Shown: positions 1 to 11,545 of the stretch, in pieces
Layout of the letters: each line of letters opens with the position of its first letter
How positions within the stretch are numbered: the first letter of the stretch is position 1
NCBI RefSeq assembly: GCF_023101765.2
Contig: NC_064226.1
Span: forward strand, 6,130,001-6,194,000
From: Spodoptera frugiperda
Taxonomy: Eukaryota > Arthropoda > Insecta > Lepidoptera > Noctuidae
Length of the DNA: 64,000 bases
Direction of reading: 5' to 3'
Position numbers and translations under genes: made by a program
Notes under the pieces: model-generated
The model's input: the letters and a program-made list of their open reading frames with translations, nothing else
The model's database searches: none
What the model was told of the DNA's origin: nothing

Positions 1-1
1 A

Positions 2-3000
2 CCAGTTTCGGAACCTGTATTTGTTCAATCAGATATGACTTTTATGGAACGGCATTCACGTGTCAATCAACAAATTAAAAGTTCGTTAAAAGAAAAAGAG
101 GAACCAAAAAAATATGATGATACTTTAAAGCATGCTAAAGAAGCAATTAAAAAGAGACATGACCTCAGCTTGAGACAAATGACACAAACTGAAAAGGAAC
201 CGCTACCGAGAAGACCGCAAGTATACGAAATCCCGAAAGTAGCACCCTGGGAAAAAGATTATGATTCGAAATATTATGACGAATCTGAAACAGATATAAA
301 ACTTAAAAAGGCTTATGTCATTCGCAGTCAAGAATCTTTATCGGTAAAAGATGTACAATATGAAGCAGCAAGACCCACGCAAAAGGATTTAAGAGATCGT
401 CAGGGTAAGCATGAACACCATAAAATAAAAAAGGGTACTCAGGATTTTGACGAAGGTGTAAATATAACTCAAGAATTGACAGACGAAAACGAATTACAAA
501 CAATTCATGATAGGGCTAAATCAAAACATCGACTACCTGGGCATAAAACCGGACATAAAAAAGCACTTGGATCTAAAAGAACTGCAGAAAATATTGCTAA
601 AACACGATTTAGTTTCTTTTTTCCAAAATTACCTGTAGAAGAAAAAAAACCTGTTATTGATACTCATTCATCACATCTAATTCAACTTACCCAAGAAAAA
701 TTCCGTCTACAAGCTGAAAAGGAAGAGGAAAACAAACGAATGAGACAAGAAAAGAAAAAGCAGGCCCAAATTGAGAAGGAAAAAATGGCAAGATACGAAT
801 ATGAGCAAGAACTTGCTCGCGCAAATGCTGAAAAGTATCTGAAAGATAAGGAGTCAAGAAAACAATCTGACACTATACAAACCACAGATAAAGTTGAAGA
901 ATTAGAAAAAATTAAAAAAGATTTAAAAGTCGAACTTGAAGAAAAATATGGAATTGATGAACAATCCGGAAAAGCCAAAAGGGACTCGCGCTCTAAGCCG
1001 GGACAAAAAGGTAAGGATGGTAAGGTTGATGAAATAAGTGATAAAATAAAAAAAGATGATCAATCAAAATCAGAGGATATATATGAAACCGATAAACTAA
1101 GTGAGAGAGCTAAGAAAGATATAAAATCAGAACGAGACGAAAAGTCTGCAATTGGTGAAGAAGGTGAGAAAGCCCAGAAAGGTATAAAATCAGAACGAGA
1201 CGAAAAGTCAGCAATTGGTGAAGTTGGTGAGAAAGCCCAGAAAGGTATAAAATCAGAAGGAGACGAAAAGTCCGCAATTGAAGTTGGTGAGAAAGCCCAG
1301 AAAGGTATAAAATCAGAACGAGACGAAAAGTCTGCAATTAGTAAAGTTGGTGAGAAAGCCCAGAAAGGTATAAAATCAGAACGAGACGAAAAGTATGCAA
1401 TTGGTGAATTTGGTGAGAAAGCCCAGAAAGGTATAAAATCAAAACAAGACGATAAGTTTGCTCTTGGTGAAGTTGGTGAGAAAGCCAAGAAAGATGTTAA
1501 GTCAAAACATGAAGAAAAATATGTATCAGATAAAGTAAGTGAGAAAGCCAAGAAAGATGGCAAGGCAGGGCCAGATCAAATAGTTGGAATTGATGAAAAG
1601 GGTGAAAAAACCAAAAGAGATACAAAGTCGAAATATGAGCAAAATGCTGAATTTGAGAAAGAAGGTGAGAAAACCAAGAAAGATGCCATTAAAGCAAAAT
1701 CAGAACAAGGAAAACTCGATGAATCCGGAAAAGTGGAAAAGGGATTGAAGTCAACGCCCGAAAAACCAGTTAAATTAGATGGAGCATCTCAAACGACCAA
1801 AAAGGATTTAAAAATATCTGAGGCAAAGGGTAAAGGTGAAACTAGCAAAGAAAAAGGAACTAAAATAGGTGATCTAAAAGAAAAAGATGAATTAAAAATA
1901 AAAAAGGATATGAGGAAAAAAGATAATATACTAGAAGAAGCGATTAAAAAAGACTTGCAAGGTAGATCCGATAAAAGAAGTAAAACAGAAGTTTCAGACA
2001 AAGATAAATCTAAATTAAAATCGAAACCAGATAAAAAAGGCAAATCTGGGGATGCAGATGTCCTTAAAAAAGACGTCACATCTAAATCAGAACTTAAAGA
2101 TAAACAACATGGTGCAGTAGACAAAGAACAGGCAAAAAGGGATGCGTTAACGCAAAAACAACTTGAGAAACAAGAACATGAAGATAAAATAAAAAGAGAA
2201 AAAGAAAAGAAAGAAGATCAAGAAAGGTTAAAAATGGTTGAACAGTTACATAAAGATAAAGAGTCAGCCAAGGCTCAAGCCGCAAAAGATGCAGGCAAGG
2301 AACTAACTGCGGAAGAGCCAGGTAAAAAGAAAGGAAAGAAAGGAGCTAAAAAATCGGAAGCTGACAAAGTTTCTTTAATCGAGATTAAAGCGTCACAGAA
2401 ATCTCTTAAAGCTACCAAATCACTCGATACACATCCAAAACTATCAAAGGGGGAACTTTTAAGAATTGCTAAAGAGAAAGAACTAGAAGCAAAGAAAAAT
2501 AAAGCTATGGCAGCGGACGCAGCTGAGTTTAGAAAACTACAAGAACAGCTTGTAAAAGAAAAAGAAAAAGCATATGCAGCCAGAAGAGCTGATAGTCAAC
2601 GTAGATTAAAACGATTAGATGTAAATGCTATCTTCGGAACTGGGGCAAAAAGATCTGAAAGAAAACGAAAAATAAGTATAAAAAAGCGAGAACTGAAACC
2701 GTTTAACGTTTTGAAATCAGTTCGTGTTAAACCAGGTCTGAGCCCGTCACAGAGGAGGCTGCCTAAGAATATGGACCCTCAATTGATGAAGGAACACAGA
2801 CGTCATCAATTAAGCGGCCAAAAGTGTCCAACATGTATACTTTGTTGCGATTCTGAATTGGAAATGACGTTCGAAAGCTATTTGATTCAACTGAAAAAAA
2901 GGGTTAAGCATATTATTATTGGCGAAAGAATCTACAAAAACAAACAAATGGTTGAAAAAGAACAAGAACCAAAAAATGTTCCGATGCTTTTCCATACAGG

Positions 3001-6000
3001 AGTTAATAAACATATCCAAGCAAAAACTGATAAAGATGCCCCAGATGATGAACTGGACTCAGAATCATTAAAAAAGAAGATTGTTCCGGTATCATCTAAA
3101 AAAAGTCTAAAAACGGTAAGTATTCATATAAATTATGTCACTTTGTAGGTACGTAAGCGTGGTATTACGGGTTAGTATACAGAAGACAAAATATTGATAA
3201 AAGGTAGGTACCTACCTTTACTTTAATAATTAGAAAAAATATAAGATAATGATCATTGAGCGGAAGGCCTACCTTCTGATCCGGTAAACAATCAGACGCA
3301 TCACCTGATAGTAAGTAATCTCCACCGCCCATTAACACTCGAAACACCAGAGGCGTTACAAGTGCGTTGCCGACCTTTTGGGGTTTAGGAATTTAAGAGT
3401 TGTTGGAGAATTGGGGATTAGGATAAATTCGGCGTCCGGTAACCACAATCGTCGTGTTTTCACTCCGGTCGACAAAGAAACGGAACAAGCAAAATAAAAC
3501 CGTTCAAAATAAACTTGTAGTCAGTTTATCCGTGATCATGGCACTTGCAACAGTGCCGAAATATTGGAAGACAAATAAACATGGTAGGTAAATATCCCGT
3601 CTCAAGTTCTAATAATAGTGTTAGTGACCATGTCAGTTTTAAACTTGTAACTGTATTGCAATTGTTATAACATTAAAAAAATTAGACCCTCGCGTAATTA
3701 GATTTCTTATTATGTGTAATGGGTTGTCATTTGGCCACTATCTCTAAGGCCAGCCGTACACGGACGGCTTCAAGCAGTTATAACCGACTGCTTGAAGCCG
3801 CGACTGCGCGATGAACTATAGCCATTCATTCGCTGCCGTACACACGACTGCTCGAGCAGTCGCGACCGTTTCAAGCCGTCGCGGCTTCAAGCAGTCGGTT
3901 ATAACTGCTTGAAGCCATCCGTGTACGGCTGGCCTAATGGTGATAAGTAATGATAGGGTTTAGGAATACGAAAGAGCAACCTATTCACTCGGGCTTGGAG
4001 GACGCCTAGTAGGTTATACCCATCGGGAAATATAAACTCTAGTAAAGAATTCCACTCAGCGGTTCACGTAAGAAAGGTTGAAGCGAGCAGTTGGAACTTT
4101 TCCGGTCACCTGGTGCCACTTGGACATCGCGCGTTCACTTCAGCGATACCCTGTATATGTATAGGTATTGTACCTTATTATATTGCTAGCATAAATACAG
4201 ATTAAAACCTACTTACATACAGGCCGTTTCAAAGTACGTACATACATTAAATTCTTATAATATTAGTTTCAAAATCTGACAGGAACATAGTACTTATAAA
4301 AATGTTTTTTATTATATGATGTTTGATGCAGTTTTTATAAGTGTTTTTATTTGATATATTTAATTATTTTTAAAGTAATAGAGATCTTTGTATTTTTACC
4401 GAATTCATTGATAATGTCTAGAAAGAAACCGGAACCAGTAAGTACCTACCTATGTGGTCAAAATAGACACAATAGACATCAAGGTCTTTGACGGTTTACA
4501 TATATTATTATTTCATTTATTTATTTAATGTTTTAATAGGAATAAAATACGATTTAAGTATAACTAGATAAAAATTGCCTTAAGTTTATACCTAATGGAT
4601 AGAAAAGTGGCAAAAAAATTGTCCAAAAAAATGTTGCTGTATCCCCCCGAACTAAGTTCTATTGGGGTAACCTTTAAATACTTGTCTGCTTTTATTCCTA
4701 ATGTTCTCTTATGGAGCATTCCGATCTGATAACTTGAAAATTTGATTCGATCGCGGTCTGCCATGCCATTGGTTGTGAGAATAATCTCGACCGATGACGG
4801 GCGAGAATGTGATTGGGCTCACTTTGAAATTTCGTATTGACAGTTACAGAATACCCTCTTATTACTTAGGACAGTGCATGTTAACGTGTCTTGTAACTTG
4901 TAGCCCCGTGTAAGCAAAACTGGGTTTATTTACACACCCCAAGTAACCTTTTCAACATAGATCTGAATCTGAACTAATCAAGAGATTCATGGCATAAGTA
5001 CTATCTGGATATGAATTTCCAAGGAAACTATTAGCATCGTGTGTTTATATTTTTCAGATTGAAACGGACCCTGGCAGAGGAATTATAAGGTATGCCTTAT
5101 CAGATCGCAGCTTCATTGATAAAGGTTGGACCATGTTGCCTACAGAGAAAGTTGTACGTAAGGTAAGTTCAGGAGCGCTAACGTAAGTATCTAACTACTT
5201 TGTAACTAGGTATTTGGTATTAATTCAAACTTTTTTATAGATGAACGTTTACCGTATGCGTCCAGCCCATCCAGAGTTTGATTGGTTTGAACACAATAAA
5301 AATAAGCGGTTAATGACCTACGACTCGGGCGAAAGGCTAGCAGAGTTTGATGATAACGGACGTGGTCGCTGGTACTACAGGAATGGACGACTAGCTCTAG
5401 ATTATTACGATGCACAAGGTAAAATACGATGTGGATGTGACGATACCTAACTATGTAGATATGATATCAACTTGACGGCACGATTGGAGTTGGAGAGTGA
5501 CTGCTACGCAGCTGTGTTACTTGTTACAGTTACAGCGTAGGTATTTCTTTATAAGGTAATGAATGAATGTAATATCACAATAGTTTTAATCTATTTCAGA
5601 GGCGAATGCGCAGCAACGTTTCGTTATATACAGCAGCGGTGAACCCGATGATCGTGGTCGCACTCATCCCATTACGATACTAGCCACTTTTGATTACCTC
5701 GGAAATGGCATAGTTTTTGATCACTCGGGCAAGATACGGTACCTAAATCTTGTTTAATGTTACCTGTTTGAAATAATTTAGCGTTTTAGCTTTCATATTA
5801 TAAATCATACGATTTTTTAGTTTGTTGAAATTATTTCACAGGCTTAAATACAACCAAACCGAAGGTGTGGTGCTAGACCGTGGAATTGGTCCTGTTTCAC
5901 ATTGGAAGTGGCATACATTGAATGATCCCCCAGTCCTTCAGCAAGTCATGATAGATACTCAAATGGCACACAAAGATCCTGAAATCGCTAAGCTTGGCTC

Positions 6001-6559
6001 CGTCGTAGACACAAGATCTCGCCCAGATAATGAAGAAATGTTAGCTATAGAATTTGATAATTTTATCAAAGAGAAAAGTAAGAAACTGTCCCAAAAATTT
6101 AAACCGTTCCAAATAAAGATGAAAGCTTTGAAGATCAATGAAAATTTTTCTTTGAAAGTGTTAGACCAAGCTACAATATATCTTATTTATAGAGATGGTT
6201 CAACGAATCTGAAACTTAATATTGGCATGATATTGGATCATCAGGAAATAGTCGACACCGATACTGCTGAAGTGGGTGAAGTGTCGAACAGTTTGGAACG
6301 GTTCCCAGCTCGTACTGATAGTCTTGCAGGTTTACAGCGCAGTGTGGCTTACGCCCAACACTACGAGAGACAGCGTGTGGGGCGAGATCGACGATTACGG
6401 AGACCAGAACCCTCTGCTAGTGTAGATAATTTGACTGCTGCACTAGCCCCACCTTTGCGACCCCCTTTGCTAACAGTCAATGGGTCATCATCAGGTGTTG
6501 AATATTGTAATTGTAGAAAGCCTGCAAATAATCTATACTATAATACTCGCCTTCTTTGA
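2..6559 (+). CDS. Glutamate/lysine-rich protein with C-terminal ERICH6/FAM194-type domain (5' partial)
   Basis: Five exons join in phase: (start outside window) 2-3115, 5058-5162, 5241-5418, 5600-5738, 5842-6559; total 1,417 visible residues. The frame stays open to the left edge before the first ATG at 35, so the true start probably lies upstream. The first exon encodes about 1,000 residues of charged, low-complexity, probably coiled-coil sequence rich in K, E, D and S, with a 21-residue tandem repeat. The later exons encode a globular region with blocks such as GERLAEFDDNGRGRWYYRNG, FDYLGNGIVFDHSGKIR and GPVSHWKWH, which I recognise as the FAM194 domain of glutamate-rich protein 6. The vertebrate relatives are poorly characterised. 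The ATG at 5241 is internal, not a start. Domain call is fairly sure; function unknown. Confidence 0.8.
1121..1558 (+). repeat. In-frame 63-bp (21-residue) tandem repeat in the Lys/Glu-rich exon
   Basis: About seven tandem units of 63 bp sit in one reading frame. The core reads IKSERDEKSAIGEVGEKAQKG. Units 1-5 are nearly identical, the third lacks one codon (60 bp), and the last two diverge (KSKQDDKF, KSKHEEKY). Looser copies continue to about 1740. The length variation by whole codons points to unequal crossing over or slippage under frame selection. Confidence 0.9.
3748..3934. mobile_element. 187-bp foldback MITE, probably PIF/Harbinger type
   Basis: The two ends are inverted copies for about 57 bp: the left arm opens GGCCAGCCGTACACGGACGG and the right arm is its reverse complement with one mismatch. 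The element is bounded by TAA on both sides (3745-3747 and 3935-3937), which fits a 3-bp TWA target duplication as used by PIF/Harbinger transposons. The middle holds a second palindrome, CGACTGCTCGAGCAGTCG. It has no coding capacity and lies in the intron 3116-5057 of the ERICH6-like gene. The remainder of that intron shows nothing else I can name. Confidence 0.85.
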
Positions 6560-6711
6560 TTGATTTATACTTACCTAGCCTTCTTAGTAATTGTCTTTAC
6601 ACTCGTATGATATTGCTATATTATTTTAATATTCGTAACTTAAATTAATCTTACCGTAATTGTTAGTTTAATTACACTTATTTCATAGATGAATAATATA
6701 ATTATAATTTA

Positions 6712-6906
6712 ATGACTTGTTTTATTTTATCGGAGATCGTACATTTGTACCACGACTACAACAAGACAATAAAACACCAACGCTTCATGGTGAATGATGT
6801 CCCACTTATTCGCACGAAGCGTTTCGCTAAGAGTTTCCTTGTTCGAACCGCTAAGGATTGGAATTCTTTGAGGTTTACCAGTTTGTTTATCTACTGCGTG
6901 TCGTAA
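6712..6906 (+). pseudogene. Possible relic of a LINE ORF2 C-terminus
   Basis: A short open frame in the gap between the ERICH6-like gene and RagC contains RTKRFAKSFLVRTAKDWNSL. This resembles the tail of non-LTR retrotransposon ORF2 proteins, which often reads R-T-x-R-(5 to 7)-F-x-R-T-x-x-x-W-N-S-L-P. No reverse transcriptase core is found beside it, so it would be a 5'-truncated dead copy. The rest of 6560-7495 is AT-rich with no other feature seen. Confidence 0.4.
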
Positions 6907-7495
6907 GGACCCAAGTGAATGTTACTTTTACGTGTTCCATAGTATACGGTATCAATGCTTCCCACCAGACGAGATAGTGGTCCATTAAATATAGTGGTAA
7001 GTTGGTAACTAGTGTAAAATAAAATAACATTCAACACCAGACCAACTTGTGAATCATACAAAGACTATGTGGGAACTGAATGCGACATGAGAGCCAACCG
7101 TGCTGTACATTCGGTTTTTTATGAACATTAGTCAAAGCTAACAAATGGTCAACATAAATGGCATCATCATGAAAATAGACTTTAATCGGTTATTCTTTAA
7201 AATCGCATCTGATAAAAAGCCGTTAAGTCAACTCCTACATTTTTTAATAAAATATTGTCTATGTTTTTAACCACACGTCATTATCAGCTGTCAATAATTT
7301 TAAAATGTCATGTAAATTGTCAATCTGACATCTGTTATTCTGTCTGAGTACTATCATCAGGCAATTCATGTTTTTGTGCATTAGAAATACGCAGTGTTTT
7401 ATAAAATGTTAAAAGTTTAGCCAATTTAAATAGATTAATATATTTATTTCTAATTATTTGTATATAATACCCGTGTATGTAATAATTTTACTAAA

Positions 7496-10327
7496 ATGGT
7501 GAGTAGACATGTTATTAGCGATTGAATGTTGGAATAACAACGATACAAATTGGCTTTTATCAACTTTATGATTCAGAGTTATCAAGACGATCCCAGTTGT
7601 TATGTTGGGTCCTTCCCCAAGGACTTCAGTTATGGGCCTTTCGAGCAAAATGGAGATGGTGACAATACTTCACTGCAGGAAGATCACAAGCCTAGGATTC
7701 TGCTTATGGGACTGAGAAGGTATTCTTTTGTGCTTATTTATGGAACCTCAACGAAGTAATGGCGTAAGCTTTGGACGGCTAGTTTTACAACATAAATTGA
7801 CACACCTTGTATTGGATCCTTATTGGTCTTTTGTTTATTCTAATAAAGATCAAATAAGACTAATAATGTAATGATAAAGCTCACAATTATTTAATGAGAA
7901 TATCAAAACTTTATCTGTTCTTCTGATTTTAGATCTGGAAAGTCATCTATACAGAAAGTGGTGTTCCACAAAATGTCACCGAATGAAACATTATTTTTGG
8001 AGTCAACAAATAAAATTGTGAAAGATGACATTAACAACAGTAGTTTTGTACAGTTTCAAATCTGGGACTTCCCAGGCCAGATTGATTTCTTTGATGCAAC
8101 ATTTGATTCTGACACAATATTTGGAGGATGTGGTGCCTTGGTCTTTGTTATTGATGCTCAGGTGAGTGCTATTCTTTGGCAAATTATTATAACACATTAT
8201 GAAATGTATTAATAAAGGTATTCGGACACCAACTCCATATCTTAAATCATTATTATAAAATCTAAGTCTTTGTAACTGATTAAGCAAGTCATTCTTTGTT
8301 CTGGACTTTATTTTATTAAGTCCATTTGCATGTACACAAATTGTAGGTAAAGGGAAAGCTATTATTAGCTTTAAGCTAATAATTACCTATTGTAAATTAT
8401 ATGTAACACTGTATAAATAAATGTATGTTCCAGGATGACTACCAAGACGCTTTGGATAAGTTACAGTTAACTGTCACCAAGGCATACAGAGTAAACAGTA
8501 ACATTAAGTTTGAAGTGTTTATACATAAAGTAAGTATTAATATATCACTTAACTGTTGCCACTTCCATTGAATTTAATTACAAGTAATGTAATTATGTAT
8601 TGACAGTGAGTACATAACTTATCTGCCACATAATTATAATATTTGATTAACCATGACTCATTTAGTTGATGTTCTGTTTTGGTTATGATATACAAGCTGC
8701 TAAATGAATTAAGAACCTTGGGTCATTAAAATATAGTTTAGTTTAGATTTTACTTAGTTTGCAAATTGAAGAATGTGTATGTATTATGTTTCGTTCAGAA
8801 TTTATTTTAGAATGAATTTGTTCCTTTCTAATTTATTCTGAAAATAACTTTCATGTTAAAACCTAACTATGGTTGCTTATTTTTGAAAAATATAAAGAAT
8901 TTGTTAATTAGATAAAATATTAAGGAGCACATAAATGCATGTTCTAAATTCTTAATGTACTTTTTCATGATTACAGGTTGATGGTCTCAATGATGATTAC
9001 AAGATGGAATCTCAAAGAGACATTCATCATCGGGCCACAGAGGACCTGGCTGAAGCAGGACTGGAACATGTACACTTATCATTTCATCTGACCTCGATAT
9101 ACGACCACTCCATATTTGAAGCCTTCAGTAAAGTAGTACAAAAGCTGATTCCCCAATTACCAACTTTAGAAAACCTTCTAAACATCCTCATATCAGTAAG
9201 TAATTCACATATTCATGTTTTCTAATTAGATTGTTGTTAGCTTAACTGACACTTATAGTCACAGCAATTTTTTTTATATTATTGTTTTGAAAATGTGTTA
9301 GAAAGACTTAACTATTACAAATTAGAAAGTAGAAATAATTTATTCAAAAACCAGTTACAATTTTTGTTGGTACAGTTTTAGCTGTGAGAGCTGCACTAGG
9401 CATAGCCTGTGTCATAGCTACCATGATAATATGAACTTAATCAGACATTTTGGAAAAGGCACTTAATTAGTTAGTTAATTACTTACTTAGTTTTTGATGT
9501 GTTATTAAATCCAATGATTATTTTTTGCAGAACTCTGGCATTGAGAAAGCATTCCTTTTTGATGTGGTGTCTAAGATCTACATTGCAACAGATAGTTCTC
9601 CAGTCGACATGCAAAGCTATGAACTGTGCTGTGATATGATTGATGTTGTTATTGATATATCTTGTATTTATGGGTAAGATATCATTCAACTTACAAATAC
9701 TGAAATACTTTTTACAGTAAGTTTTTTTATAAAGAAGTACCACTAATTTTGTTACTTATTTTTCAGCATGGTTGATGAAACTGAAGTGAACACATTTAAC
9801 AGTCAAAGTTCCAGTTTAATAAAGCTGAACAATGGTACAGTGCTGTATCTTCGTGAGGTCAACAAATTCCTTGCGCTCGTTTGTATTTTGCGTGAAGAAA
9901 ATTTCCAAAAGCAAGGTACAGTATAATTTATATTATGTTTAGTATGATTTTATGAATAAGCAAAAATAAGCGAGTAAAGACATCTGAAAGTAAATGGAAG
10001 ACTGTTATGTATCCAATATGGCAAGTAATGTGTGATAGGAACAAAAAGTAAAAAGCAGCTAGTAAAGACAACTTATGAACTGGAAATAGAAAGAGACCCC
10101 AGCAGTTTTTGAGAAGCTGAATAACAATTGTGTTTTTGGTTTCAGGTGTGATAGACTACAATTTTTTGTGCTTCCGTGACGCTATAACTCAAGTGTTTGA
10201 GTTACGCAACAAATGCCAGAATGCTATAACATCCAGGGGGACATCTGGTACTCCAGAGCCAATACCTAATGGCGCTGCTGATTCAACAGAAAGTGCTTCC
10301 GACCGCTCACAAACTCATTTACCATAG
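7496..10327 (+). CDS. RagC-D: Ras-related GTP-binding protein C/D (RagC)
   Basis: Eight exons join in phase to 387 residues: 7496-7498, 7577-7719, 7933-8161, 8434-8529, 8977-9195, 9531-9673, 9767-9915, 10146-10327. RagC heterodimerises with RagA on the lysosome and recruits TORC1 when amino acids are plentiful. Visible motifs: SFPKDFSYGPF near the N-terminus, P-loop GLRRSGKSS (46-54), FQIWDFPGQ as G3 (the Rag replacement of DTAGQ), and HKVDG as G4. The second half is the roadblock-like domain with NSGIEKAFLFDVVSKIYIAT and SSPVDMQSYELCCDMIDVV, nearly identical to human RRAGC. I chose the ATG at 7496 because it is followed at once by GTGAGT, and splicing to 7577 gives MSYQDD. An intron interrupts the P-loop Arg codon. 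A polyadenylation signal follows at 10412. Confidence 0.93.
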
Positions 10328-10411
10328 CATATCACAGCAACGCTTATTTTTGCAAACCTAATACAATAATAATATGTGTAACTATATTTTTTAAATAACA
10401 TTAAGTATGTG

Positions 10412-10417
10412 AATAAA
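10412..10417 (+). terminator. Polyadenylation signal of RagC
   Basis: AATAAA lies 85 bp after the RagC stop codon, the expected place for 3' end formation. Confidence 0.7.
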
Positions 10418-10699
10418 AGAGCATAATTATGTTAAAAATCGTTTTATTTGTCCCACGCATACATTAAATTAGGTTGGTATTTTTATAATTAACTTATGAT
10501 TTGAGATATTTATCGGGAAGGTAATTCCCTGCTTCTGAAAATGGCAACAACTTTACGACTTCCAATTTTTACAGATTGTTCAAATTTTTTTTTGTATTCG
10601 CCTAAGTTATAAATTCAATTAAGTCGACTAATTGGATTGTGTACTACTCTAACGTCAATCTGCGATATGTCAATGTCAATTGTCAACACGGGGAAATAC

Positions 10700-10853
10700 T
10701 ACTTTGTCTGGTATCTTTTGTTTGTGCTTTGCTATTCTATTTGAGCTTATGGTTGTACTTCGAAAATAATTTATTTTCTCTGCAGTACGTAGTGTTATTG
10801 ATCCTTTAACTGTACGACATCTCTAGTGAATTCTTAACAAATTGGTGAGTCGT
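10700..10853 (+). other. Candidate noncoding first exon (Lipin or unassigned)
   Basis: A stretch just downstream of RagC ends AACAAATTG followed by the strong donor GTGAGT at 10854. It has no long frame. A 5' noncoding exon spliced to the Lipin start exon at 21758 is the simplest reading, but nothing proves the link, and it could be an unrelated transcript. The left boundary is a guess. Confidence 0.3.
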
Positions 10854-11319
10854 ATTTTATTTTATTGTGATACAGAATGGAATTAAGAACACAGGAGCAA
10901 ATTCTAGTGCTATGTTTCTAGAGAAAATATAATTATAGTTGCGAAACCTTCATCACTTTCAGATTTCTGTATGTTTAGAATGAACTGTGATTATAAGAAA
11001 ACCGTGAAGTTTTACAAACTTCAGTAGTGAGAAGGGGTCTTTTCTGTCAAAAACCTGTATTTTCGTTCATTGTGCATATTATGTATATTTGCAATAAGTT
11101 GGTTCAATCGAACAAAGGATGAGTAAGACCTGCGGTTACCCACAATTTAATTGTTTCACTTTGTTATTTAATGTAAACAAAGAAATTAACAGTTGACTAC
11201 TGGTCTACTTTGCTATTTAGTAAACATTTGAATGAAAGTTGTTTCTATTTTGAAACTATTAAAAGAAAATGAAATCGCAATTTTGATTTATTTTCAAAAA
11301 TGTAATTACCTAGTAATCA

Positions 11320-11545
11320 CCAATTTTTTTTTTATTATTTACTATGATGGACATCAGATTGACATCTATTCTCTATCAGCCTAAGAACTGTCCCACAGAT
11401 GGGCAAAGGCCTCTTCCCACTGACCACTAGTTTACACTGAAGAAATACAATTTTAATAATTGTGTATGTGAACTTGTATGTTTGTAAACGCACCCACGAC
11501 ACAGGAGAAAATCCTAGTGTGGGGCAACGTTATTAATAAATTAAA
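11320..11545. repeat. Fragment of a dispersed lepidopteran repeat
   Basis: The stretch contains CTGTCCCACAGATGGGCAAA, GGCCTCTTCCCACTGACC and CGACACAGGAGAAAATCCTA, phrases I recall from interspersed lepidopteran retroelement remnants. No frame or clear ends are visible. From here to about 16,700 I see only AT-rich noncoding DNA, either intergenic or first intron of Lipin. Confidence 0.4.

Noticed and set aside
1121..1558. CRISPR-like array of spaced repeats
   Set aside because: Units are contiguous, in-frame coding repeats with no spacers, in an animal genome.
1060..1563. Minus-strand frame of 167 codons with internal repeats
   Set aside because: It is the antisense shadow of the 63-bp repeat array in the Lys/Glu-rich exon.
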